Origin: Pontibacter actiniarum
GTDB lineage: Bacteria > Bacteroidota > Bacteroidia > Cytophagales > Hymenobacteraceae
Direction of reading: 5' to 3'
Assembly: GCF_003585765.1 (NCBI RefSeq)
Contig: NZ_CP021236.1
Coordinates: 124,001-188,000, forward strand
DNA: 64,000 bases
Shown: positions 15,655 to 23,180 of the stretch, piece by piece
Position numbering within the stretch: position 1 is the stretch's first letter
Layout: each line of letters begins with the position of its first letter
Position numbers and translations under genes: made by a program
The notes under the pieces: model-generated
Seen by the model: the letters and a program-made list of their open reading frames with translations, nothing else
What the model was told of the DNA's origin: nothing
Databases searched by the model: none

Positions 15655-16869
15655 TTATGAGTTTAAATAAACTTGTTCTTTTAACTTTTCAGCAACTTCA
15701 ATCAAAGGAGCATCCTCCAAATCATATACAAGAAATCTTTTGATTGCATCATTGGTTTTAAGGATCATTCTGCGGTATTTAGGATAATCGTCATTGTTTT
15801 CCTCCAGATGCAGTCCGTATATAATAGAGGGGTGGATATTCCATTTTTCAGCATACCCTTCCACCATGGCAGGTACATCTATAAATGATTTGATATACTT
15901 TCTCTTGTCTGCCGGCAACAGAAACTCTCTTGCGAAACCATCGGCCTTCTCCTCGCTAACGTGATCAACAACCATCTGTCCCTCACTCTTTGTTGTGTGA
16001 TAGCCCATTCTAGCTATTAAATCCAGATCTTTCATAACATGATAGAGTTCGTGCATCAATGTAGTCCATAGCTCATCATACCGTTTATTGAAATCCGAGA
16101 GTACAATGCACGGCTTTCCATTGACTAGGAAAGTAGCTCCCCTTACCTGTATTTTCGGCAAATAGCTTTGGATGATCACAGTGATGCCTATACTGAACAG
16201 AGCCCTGCATACTTGTACAAGTCCATTGTCGTAGTCGCGCGAGAAGGCTCTGATCCGAGGGATGATTTTGAACAGTGTTTCCTTTTCAAAATCATTGGGG
16301 TTATTGATAGTCTTAAACTGCTGGTATGCAGAACCGATCCAGAGTTTTACCATTTGATCGGAAAAGTTCCTCTTGGTTCTGCTAAAGAGGGGGGCTGCTA
16401 CCTCGGTTGAGTACTCATAAATAGAGCTTAAGCTGAAACGCCGCAAAATTCTAGACTCAATATGGTCAAAATCAACGGAGCTTTCTATCAAGCCCATTTT
16501 CTTCAGACTGTCTAGGTCAAAGTTTCTTAATATGAAGCCCGCTTTACGAGCTTTCTCTACATCCTTGATATATTGAACAGGTAACCCAGCGACATACATT
16601 TGAACCAGCTCCTCTAAGTCTGTTCCAAGAAACTGGCTTATCTTCAGGAAAGTTAAAACGTCAATTTTCTGTGCCTCTCCTTCCAGTATTCTCTGCAGAG
16701 ACTTTCTTTGTATACCTATAGCTTCACTGATTTGCCTTTGGGAAATATTATATTCCTTAGACTTATTTTCTATTAATTCAATAATAGAACAGGAAGACTC
16801 ATCTTTAGCCAGTAGAGCATATATCTCACTTAGCAGATGTCCATCATTCGAGTTAGATTGCTTGTTCAT
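15655..16869 (-). CDS. XRE-HTH / ImmA-IrrE-family metallopeptidase
   Basis: A 404-residue protein. Residues about 20-95 form an XRE-type helix-turn-helix (Ile-Ser-Gln-Arg-Gln-Ile-Ser-Glu-Ala-Ile-Gly). The C-terminal part holds the zinc-peptidase site His273-Glu-Leu-Tyr-His277, followed by Glu-Glu-Lys-Ala-Asp-Gly-Phe-Ala-Arg, the usual third-ligand helix of ImmA/IrrE enzymes. These proteases cleave repressors to switch on mobile elements or stress genes. The large middle part (100-240) is unassigned. With its 11-bp-distant partner it may form a toxin-antitoxin-like or phage-sensing unit. Confidence 0.87.
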   Translation of the reverse strand: MNKQSNSNDGHLLSEIYALLAKDESSCSIIELIENKSKEYNISQRQISEAIGIQRKSLQRILEGEAQKIDVLTFLKISQFLGTDLEELVQMYVAGLPVQYIKDVEKARKAGFILRNFDLDSLKKMGLIESSVDFDHIESRILRRFSLSSIYEYSTEVAAPLFSRTKRNFSDQMVKLWIGSAYQQFKTINNPNDFEKETLFKIIPRIRAFSRDYDNGLVQVCRALFSIGITVIIQSYLPKIQVRGATFLVNGKPCIVLSDFNKRYDELWTTLMHELYHVMKDLDLIARMGYHTTKSEGQMVVDHVSEEKADGFAREFLLPADKRKYIKSFIDVPAMVEGYAEKWNIHPSIIYGLHLEENNDDYPKYRRMILKTNDAIKRFLVYDLEDAPLIEVAEKLKEQVYLNS

Positions 16870-16994
16870 GATGGCGTAAATTTACGCAGGTTATTTTAAA
16901 TTAAAATATACCTATGGATAAATTTTTCGCCACCGTTAATTTTATAAGGTGCGGTTTATTTTTATTTAATGTTAACGAATTGGGAATTAGTACA

Positions 16995-17591
16995 CTATGA
17001 TTGTTTACCCTTTAGCTTATGCGCTTTTAATTCAATAAGCGCTTTCCGAACTTCCCCTGACGCGGGTTTGAGCGTCACGACCATGTCAGCCGGATCCGAT
17101 TTGGAAGCCTTCTTTTTCGGTTTCGGCTTGGCCTCCTCTTCCGGCTTCAGGCGCTTGTCAAAGAAGTGTGACCTGGTCTCCACGATTCTAAGGCGTCCGT
17201 GGTCTGGGTGCAGCGGGTTGATCAGGTAATTCCGTTCAAACGGCGAGTGCGCGGACGGGACTTTTAGGACCAGGTCCTTACCTTCCCTGATCCAGTCGAG
17301 GGCTATCTTCTGGAGCGCTGCCGGGGGAGGAAAGTCTGCCCAGTTATCGGGAAGATCCTCCTCAGTGAGCTCCTTTAACGAGATATCGTCCGGGATCTCA
17401 ATGATTACCAGGGCCATGTTCTTGGGCAACATCGACGAGTTGGCCAGTACTTCGAGTTTGGCTAGGGAAAAACTTTCGGCCGTGTACAGCAGCCTGGTTC
17501 CCGTTTCATGCCACCTGCCCGGCCCATAGAGCCCCCCAGTTCCCAGCAGATCTGTTTTGAATTCTTCTTTGGCTAAACGAAAAACAATCAT
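16995..17591 (-). CDS. RES-domain NAD+ phosphorylase toxin
   Basis: A 198-residue protein whose first 150 residues match the RES toxin fold: Gly-Leu-Tyr-Gly-Pro-Gly-Arg-Trp-His near 20-28, a Tyr at about 36, and Leu-Ala-Lys-Leu-Glu at about 42-46. RES toxins of the MbcT/ParT type phosphorolyse NAD+ and stop growth. An extra Lys/Pro-rich tail of about 45 residues is unusual. The start codon follows the antitoxin stop by a single base, the normal order (antitoxin first) for RES-Xre operons. Confidence 0.9.
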   Translation of the reverse strand: MIVFRLAKEEFKTDLLGTGGLYGPGRWHETGTRLLYTAESFSLAKLEVLANSSMLPKNMALVIIEIPDDISLKELTEEDLPDNWADFPPPAALQKIALDWIREGKDLVLKVPSAHSPFERNYLINPLHPDHGRLRIVETRSHFFDKRLKPEEEAKPKPKKKASKSDPADMVVTLKPASGEVRKALIELKAHKLKGKQS

Positions 17592-17592
17592 G

Positions 17593-18033
17593 CTAAGAGT
17601 AAATACCGTGCGCCAGGGCGTTCAACACATTGATTATTTGTTCTCTACCTATTGAGGAGTGTAGCAGGTCAACAGGCCTTTCATTTCCAAGGGCCGTATT
17701 TCTTGTGTTGAGCCACTCGTTGAAGTCGTCCTCGTTCTCGAATACCTCTATTCCTTTGGCAATGACTTTAGAGACATCGTAGACTGCATCGGATTCCGCT
17801 TCCCCTAGGTTGCTGTCCTGCATTTTCTTGATGCGCTGGAGCGTGGTCTCCGAGACATTCAGTATTCTGGCCATACGGTAGTTGGTCAGGTGCGCTCTGT
17901 CTTGAATCACCTTGACGATACGTACCGAGATCTTCCCCTCGCGTGAGGCTTTAATAAAGTCCAGCGGACTCTTAATGTTGCGACCGATATTATCTTCGCC
18001 TCCCATTACCCTTACAATAGTATCTAGTGACAT
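17593..18033 (-). CDS. Xre/MbcA/ParS-family antitoxin
   Basis: A 146-residue protein with an N-terminal Xre-like helix-turn-helix (about 40-75, Ala-Arg-Ile-Leu-Asn-Val-Ser-Glu-Thr-Thr-Leu) and the C-terminal DUF2384 toxin-binding domain, seen in Val-Phe-Glu-Asn-Glu-Asp-Asp-Phe-Asn-Glu-Trp-Leu and a final Gly-Arg-Glu-Gln-Ile-Ile-Asn-Val-Leu. It should neutralise the RES toxin and repress the shared promoter upstream of 18033. It is directly followed by the toxin gene. Confidence 0.9.
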   Translation of the reverse strand: MSLDTIVRVMGGEDNIGRNIKSPLDFIKASREGKISVRIVKVIQDRAHLTNYRMARILNVSETTLQRIKKMQDSNLGEAESDAVYDVSKVIAKGIEVFENEDDFNEWLNTRNTALGNERPVDLLHSSIGREQIINVLNALAHGIYS

Positions 18034-18121
18034 AAGCAGTAATTTGAATGTGTGTATACAGCCAAATGAACGTAATATTAGTAAAAATGTTACCCAGTCA
18101 CAAGAAAATCAGCTAAATAAA

Positions 18122-18967
18122 TTATGCGTTCTGGCCTCCCTTTCCCTGGCTGATGAAAAAGGCGGCCCGCTCCTCCAGCCTCTCAGTGTAGAGAGCCGGA
18201 TTCAGCTGTAGGAGGTCAAAGACGATCTGCTCCGTGCACTCAAGCAGGTAGGTAAGCAGGAAAGGAAGCCGCCGGTAGAAGTATTCCCACTGCTTATCAA
18301 TGTCATCCAGTGTGCTGAACATAAAGTTGAGGTTCTTGGCTCCCGTGAGGCTGGCCCAATGGTGCGTGGTAGCCGGGTGTAGGGCCTTGTTAGACCAGTT
18401 GATCAGGCTGCCGTGCTCCTCCTTGTTGAACAGGATGTCGTAGATCTCACCCCTGCTCATGTCCTGCATGGAGAACAGCATCGGGAGAGATGCCTCGATC
18501 AGGTCCAGCAGATCCTGCTTGGGTAGCTTGGAGGCATCAAAGTCTTCGCGGTTATTGAAGTGCTCTAGAAACTCCTCGTCCAGGTACAGACGAAGGAGCA
18601 CTGGCATGTTGTAGATGAAGGGCTTGCGCAGCAGGGCGAAAGAGACGGTAAGCCTCCTTTTCCTGGACGCATCCAACGCCTCTCGGAGAAAATAGCAAGA
18701 GTCCGACAGCAGGCCGTAGACGGTGTGTAGTCGCACCAGCTCATCATGCTTATCTTTCATGTCCGCACGGAGCAGGTAGTCTAGGGTATACTCGTCATCT
18801 ATCGGAACCGCCTCGGGATTGATGTCAACCTCGAAGTGACGAAGCCCCTTGTAAGGCTCTTCCGTCAGAAAGGCCTCCAGTTGGCCTACTAGAAATTCGC
18901 ACATGTCGTGGCTCCTGTGGTACTGTTCTGGCAGATAGCCGTAGCCGTTTGGGTCTAATAGATCCAT
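18122..18967 (-). CDS. uncharacterised 281-residue protein
   Basis: A soluble, helix-rich protein that starts Met-Asp-Leu-Leu-Asp-Pro-Asn-Gly-Tyr-Gly. No signal peptide, membrane segment or metal motif is seen. Helices in the middle (Ser-Phe-Ala-Leu-Leu-Arg-Lys-Pro-Phe) recall other large helical accessory-island proteins, but no family was recognised. It ends 88 bp before the antitoxin start on the same strand, so it may be independent of the RES-Xre pair. A truncated open frame lies just upstream of it (19002-19226). Confidence 0.65.
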   Translation of the reverse strand: MDLLDPNGYGYLPEQYHRSHDMCEFLVGQLEAFLTEEPYKGLRHFEVDINPEAVPIDDEYTLDYLLRADMKDKHDELVRLHTVYGLLSDSCYFLREALDASRKRRLTVSFALLRKPFIYNMPVLLRLYLDEEFLEHFNNREDFDASKLPKQDLLDLIEASLPMLFSMQDMSRGEIYDILFNKEEHGSLINWSNKALHPATTHHWASLTGAKNLNFMFSTLDDIDKQWEYFYRRLPFLLTYLLECTEQIVFDLLQLNPALYTERLEERAAFFISQGKGGQNA

Positions 18968-19447
18968 GGTTTATTATGTTTGTTTTCGACTGGGTTATAA
19001 TCTACAGGGAAAGCTGCCCATCATCTGGGTTCTCCAGTAGTCCGGGGAAATTGGCATTGATGAACTCGGCGGTCTGCTGCACCAGTGCTTTGATGCGTAT
19101 TATGGCCTCTTTCTTTGCACCCTCCTCTTCGCTCTCTAGCTCAACGGAGTGATGGTGCAAGCCGCTGCCCAGAAGGTGGGTGGTGAAGAGAACCTTTGCC
19201 TGGATACTCCACGCGATACACCTGAGCTAAAACTATGAGTAAACAGAACAAACGCGCAGAGCATGGTTTATCTGGCCATAAATATCATGCTAAAAAGGCT
19301 TTAATACATTTTAAAACAGTTTCTAAGATAGTACAATTTTTTCTTCTTTAATATTGATTTGCCTTTAGATACTAAGCATAGATAAATTAACATTATATTG
19401 TGGTAATATTACATAAATCTTCTCAATATTAATTCTTATATAATCCT
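18968..19447. other. long intergenic region, A+T-rich on its right side
   Basis: The left 230 bases hold the truncated minus-strand frame at 19002-19226. The right part (about 19270-19447) is strongly A+T-rich and lies between two divergently transcribed genes, so it probably carries the promoter of the CoiA-like gene. No RNA gene or clear operator was seen. Confidence 0.4.
19002..19226 (-). pseudogene. possible 5'-truncated gene fragment
   Basis: On the minus strand an open frame of about 74 codons runs to a stop at 19002-19004. Its end reads like protein (Lys-Lys-Glu-Ala-Ile-Ile-Arg-Ile-Lys-Ala-Leu, then Phe-Ile-Asn-Ala-Asn-Phe-Pro-Gly). No ATG or GTG start lies in the frame, and two stops precede it, so it may be the 3' remnant of a longer gene. 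No family was recognised. Confidence 0.3.
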
Positions 19448-21292
19448 ATGGAACGCGCAAGAAAGCTTACCATTGAAGATGTTTTGAATTTTGAAACAGG
19501 TGAGCATATAGACGCTTATAACTTTTTCCGAAAGCCATTGGATGAGGTTACTGAGTTCCGGTCTGAGCTACAGAGGGCCATTGCTGGTTACCGGGATCCG
19601 CTTTTTGTCTGCTATTATTGTAAGCAGATGGTCAGGATCAGAGGCGGGAACTTTAGGGATAGCAGAAAGAAGAAGGATAGTTTTCACTTTGCACATCTGC
19701 ATGACAGTGCGGCCTGCCATATTAAAACCAATAACAGCTACTCAAAAGAGGAGGTGGAACGCATCAAGTACAATGGTGCGAAGGAAAGCGCCTTGCACAT
19801 CCACTTAAAGGAACAGATTGCCTCTTACCTGAATAAAAATAGCCTATCTAAGAAAGAGGTATCAGACATTGAGGTGGAAAAAGTGGTTAAGAGCAGGCTC
19901 ATTGAGAGGGAGTGGCGGAAGCCTGACATTAACGCCTTTTTCAAGGGAGAGCGCATGGCCATTGAGCTGCAGCTTTCTACCACCTGGTTAAGTGTGATCA
20001 CTGGAAGGCAGCACTTCTACCGGGAACAAGGCTGTTACATACTGTGGGTGTTCCACCAGTTTAACCTTGATGATGATATAAGAAAGCTTACCTACAATGA
20101 TGTAATCTTTACTAACCACCACAATGCCTACGTGTTTGATACGGATTGCAGCTGGAGATCAGAACTTGAAAATGATCTGGTACTAAAGTGTTATTATAAA
20201 AAACACTATCAGGAGGGACTTGAAATCAAAGATGCTTGGGAAATGGCCTATGTAACCCTATCAGATCTAACCTTTGATGCTACTAACTTCAAAGTGTACT
20301 TTCACGATTCAAAAAAACAAAAGGGAGAGGTGGAGCTAGCCGTCGGCAAGGAAAGAAAGAGAAGGGAGCTTTTGGAAAGGGAGCAAAAAATTGAAGCCGA
20401 AAAACGCCGGGCCGCGCAAGTCAGAATACAGGAGCAAAGAAAGGCTGAAGAGCAAAGAAAGCTGGCTGAGTATACCAAGTTAAAACGTACTGTATCAGAG
20501 CTGACTCAGCAGCTCACTGAGCTCCACCAAGAGAAAGAAAACTTGGAGAGGAAGGCAATACGATTACAGGAAAGAATAGAAAATAGGACACAGATTTTGT
20601 CAGATCTTGCGGCTTATGCCGATAAAGCTTATGACTTCATAGCTGGCAAAAGTCCCTCAAACCCTTTCCATGGGAACCATGAATATGGCCATTATGAAAT
20701 GGTGAACTCATTGCGCTCGGAGTTTTTAGAGTCTATAAAAGGGCTAGAGGCAAGGCTTTCCCAATCAAGCATAGAGAAGAGCTATTGGCTCAAGGAACAG
20801 GCTGGCCTTCCTACACTGGAGCAAATAGCAATAGCGGGAGTAAGTTACCAAATTCTGCCTGGGGCAGATGAATACTTCCAGATGATAAGGCCTCATTATG
20901 CTCAAGTCAAGTTTATACCTAAGTCAGCTGTGGGAACACTTTTCGAGGGGGCGGAACTACGGCCAGTGCTTTCCGAAACCAACCTAGTGGAGGTCTTTAC
21001 TAAGAGCAGCTTATTTCTTCTGGTCGAACATGGTCAGGATATACTGACCTTTGCTGATAAAGTAGAGGCTTGCCAAGGAGCCATTTCACAGATTAACGAG
21101 TTGAAACTAGAGTTAAAGGTGCAACTGCAAGATAAGGTAAGGCAAATTTATGAAGCGGAGATTGCTGACTTTAGACTTGAAAGGTTGAATAATGAAAGTA
21201 GAAGTGAAGCATTAGATGATGAGATAGCCATTTTGCAAATGGAAGTGGTTAGCCTAAAATGCATCTTGGATGATTTAAGAAGCTTCTTTTAA
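19448..21292 (+). CDS. CoiA-like nuclease-domain protein with coiled coil
   Basis: A 614-residue cytosolic protein. The N-terminal 180 residues look like the CoiA/DUF6035 layout: a zinc-like pair Cys55-x2-Cys58, then Phe-His-Phe-Ala-His near 80, and a PD-(D/E)xK-type core with Pro159-Asp160 followed by Glu173-Leu-Gln175. Residues about 300-400 form a long charged coiled coil (Lys/Glu/Arg-rich), and the C-terminal part (450-614) is unassigned with a second short coil. CoiA is a competence-linked nuclease-like protein; relatives in accessory islands may be defence factors. It stands alone. Its A+T-rich codon use differs from the metal genes. Confidence 0.7.
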   Translation: MERARKLTIEDVLNFETGEHIDAYNFFRKPLDEVTEFRSELQRAIAGYRDPLFVCYYCKQMVRIRGGNFRDSRKKKDSFHFAHLHDSAACHIKTNNSYSKEEVERIKYNGAKESALHIHLKEQIASYLNKNSLSKKEVSDIEVEKVVKSRLIEREWRKPDINAFFKGERMAIELQLSTTWLSVITGRQHFYREQGCYILWVFHQFNLDDDIRKLTYNDVIFTNHHNAYVFDTDCSWRSELENDLVLKCYYKKHYQEGLEIKDAWEMAYVTLSDLTFDATNFKVYFHDSKKQKGEVELAVGKERKRRELLEREQKIEAEKRRAAQVRIQEQRKAEEQRKLAEYTKLKRTVSELTQQLTELHQEKENLERKAIRLQERIENRTQILSDLAAYADKAYDFIAGKSPSNPFHGNHEYGHYEMVNSLRSEFLESIKGLEARLSQSSIEKSYWLKEQAGLPTLEQIAIAGVSYQILPGADEYFQMIRPHYAQVKFIPKSAVGTLFEGAELRPVLSETNLVEVFTKSSLFLLVEHGQDILTFADKVEACQGAISQINELKLELKVQLQDKVRQIYEAEIADFRLERLNNESRSEALDDEIAILQMEVVSLKCILDDLRSFF

Positions 21293-21309
21293 AGTTTTTA
21301 CTATCGTTT

Positions 21310-21364
21310 TGTCAAGTTTAATAACAAAAAAACTTGACATCTAATAAACAAGCTACTACCTTTA
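21310..21364 (+). promoter_or_regulatory. promoter and operator of the AbiE-type operon
   Basis: A perfect 10-bp inverted repeat, TGTCAAGTTT (21310-21319) and AAACTTGACA (21330-21339), overlaps the -33 element TTG at 21334-21336. Twenty bases on is TACCTTTA (21357-21364), a close match to the Bacteroidota -7 box TAnnTTTG. The first gene starts at 21406. AbiEi-type antitoxins are known to repress their own operon by binding inverted repeats, so this is the likely site. Confidence 0.68.
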
Positions 21365-21405
21365 TAGAACCATTAGGCTAAACCAGTGCACAACTTAGAA
21401 AGGAA

Positions 21406-22134
21406 GTGATGAGCATCATGCAGCAAGTCCGGGAAAGAATTGAACAGGCCCAACCCGGTCAGCTGCTCACTTACGCTGATTTTCAGGTAAATGATAGCCA
21501 GCTGGAAGCCCTGGCAGCGGCACTCAGCCGCCTGGCCAAGCAAGGGGTGGTCAACCGGCTGGCAAAAGGCCGCTACTATAAGCCAAAGGAAACTGTTTTC
21601 GGGAAAGTGAGACCATCCGAAAGAGAGATCATCAAGAGCCTGAGCACCTCCAAAGGCGAAGTCAAAGGGTACGAGAGCGGTTTGGGGCTTTACAACCAGC
21701 TGGGTCTGACCACGCAGGTTCCCCAGGAGGTGACGCTAATGACACGCAAGCAGCGCCGGGTAGCGAATGTAGGGAAAACCAAAGTCCGTTATGTTCAAAG
21801 CCCCACCAACTTCAAGGAGTCTGACATTGACAAGCTTCAGGTCCTGGACGCTCTGCGCGGTTACAAGAAGATTCCGGACCGCAACAGCGAAAAGACGATC
21901 CTTATTCTGCTTAAGTATATCAAAGAGCTAGCCGAACGCGACATGGATCGGCTCATAGAGCTGGCGCTGGACTATAACCCCGCTACCCGTGCCCTGCTGG
22001 GAGCCCTGCTGGAGCGTCTGGGCTTTACAGAGGAGGCAGACAGACTAAGGCAGTCACTCAACCCGCTGACTAAATACAAACTGGGCATTAGCGAGAGCAT
22101 ACTGCATAACAGAAAAGACTGGAATATCATATGA
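21406..22134 (+). CDS. AbiEi-like antitoxin / DUF6088 regulator
   Basis: A 242-residue protein with an N-terminal winged helix (about 15-60: Leu-Ala-Lys-Gln-Gly-Val-Val-Asn-Arg-Leu-Ala-Lys-Gly-Arg-Tyr-Tyr) typical of type IV antitoxins and DUF6088. The second half (70-175) fits the AbiEi middle domain (Gly-Leu-Thr-Thr-Gln-Val-Pro). Such proteins repress the operon and counter the AbiEii nucleotidyltransferase. The stop overlaps the start of the toxin gene by four bases (ATGA), and an inverted repeat marks the promoter. An ATG at 21415 would trim three residues. Confidence 0.86.
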   Translation: MMSIMQQVRERIEQAQPGQLLTYADFQVNDSQLEALAAALSRLAKQGVVNRLAKGRYYKPKETVFGKVRPSEREIIKSLSTSKGEVKGYESGLGLYNQLGLTTQVPQEVTLMTRKQRRVANVGKTKVRYVQSPTNFKESDIDKLQVLDALRGYKKIPDRNSEKTILILLKYIKELAERDMDRLIELALDYNPATRALLGALLERLGFTEEADRLRQSLNPLTKYKLGISESILHNRKDWNII

Positions 22135-23102
22135 ACCTGCACCAAAACCCGGAGGTGTTTCGGGATGCCATTACGGCCACGGCAGAGGCCCTGCAGATCA
22201 GGGATGTGTATGTGGAGAAAGACTACTGGGTGACGCTGGTGCTTTACCGCCTGGCCCACTCCCCCTACGTGGAGCAAGCCATCTTCAAGGGCGGCACATC
22301 GCTATCCAAGGCTTACAACCTGATCGAGCGTTTTTCCGAGGACATCGACTTGGCCATCAACGCCGACGAAGGCATGACCAACAACCAGGTCATGCAGCTG
22401 ATCCGCAAAATCTCAAAAGAGATCACAAAGGACATGGTGGAGGTAGATGATCCGTACCGGACCAGCAAAGGCTCCCGCTTCCGCAAAACGCTGCACGACT
22501 ACGGGGCCTCCGTGCAGGGAGACTATGGCCAGGCAACTGACAAGATCCTGATGGAGATCAACTCCTTTGCCAGCCCTAATCCACACCAGCTGATGCCAAT
22601 TAAGACCTACATCAGCCAGTTTATGGCTCAGCGCGGATTGCTGGACATGATCAAGCAGTATGGGCTAGAGCCTTTTGAGGTAAATGTAGTGAGTCTGGAG
22701 CGCACCTTCGCAGAGAAAGTGCTGGCCCTAGTAAGGGCCTCTCATGCCGAAAATCCAGTAGATGAATTAGGTAGCAAGATCCGCCACATATATGACCTGC
22801 ACGCCATGCTGAAAGCACCTGCAGTGACCGCATTTCTGCACAGCGAGGACTTCTTTGAGATGATTCAGGCCGTGCAGGCTGATGATGCCCGCAACAGCGA
22901 GTTTCAGGGCGACTGGGCCATGCAGCCGCTGGATGCCTGCCTGCTGTTCGCCGACGTGAGAGGAGCCTGGAATTCTTTGGAGACTGCATACCAGCAGGAA
23001 TTCCGTTCCTTAGTGTACGGTACGCTGCCTGACCCGGAAGAGGTGATTACTATTTTAGAAATGATCTCCGCACGTATCAAAGCGCAAAAGAGTAACCTTT
23101 AG
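22131..23102 (+). CDS. AbiEii/AbiGii-family nucleotidyltransferase toxin
   Basis: A 323-residue protein with the nucleotidyltransferase core Phe-Lys-Gly-Gly-Thr-Ser-Leu-Ser-Lys (residues 52-60) and the catalytic Asp71-x-Asp73 in Ser-Glu-Asp-Ile-Asp-Leu. The later part carries Thr-Phe-Ala-Glu-Lys-Val-Leu-Ala-Leu, the second family signature. AbiEii toxins transfer nucleotides to cell targets and cause growth arrest on phage infection. It is translated with the antitoxin through a four-base overlap. A hairpin follows 30 bp after the stop. Confidence 0.9.
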   Translation: MNLHQNPEVFRDAITATAEALQIRDVYVEKDYWVTLVLYRLAHSPYVEQAIFKGGTSLSKAYNLIERFSEDIDLAINADEGMTNNQVMQLIRKISKEITKDMVEVDDPYRTSKGSRFRKTLHDYGASVQGDYGQATDKILMEINSFASPNPHQLMPIKTYISQFMAQRGLLDMIKQYGLEPFEVNVVSLERTFAEKVLALVRASHAENPVDELGSKIRHIYDLHAMLKAPAVTAFLHSEDFFEMIQAVQADDARNSEFQGDWAMQPLDACLLFADVRGAWNSLETAYQQEFRSLVYGTLPDPEEVITILEMISARIKAQKSNL

Positions 23103-23132
23103 TACATAAGAAGGGATATTGCGATAAAAGAA

Positions 23133-23157
23133 AAGGCTCCTCATTCCGAAGAGCCTT
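23133..23157 (+). terminator. hairpin after the AbiE-type operon
   Basis: Stem AAGGCTC / GAGCCTT (23133-23139, 23151-23157) with an 11-base loop in which two more bases can pair. The tail is C- and T-rich rather than a T run. Confidence 0.5.
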
Positions 23158-23180
23158 CCCTTACTTATAACGAACCATTC

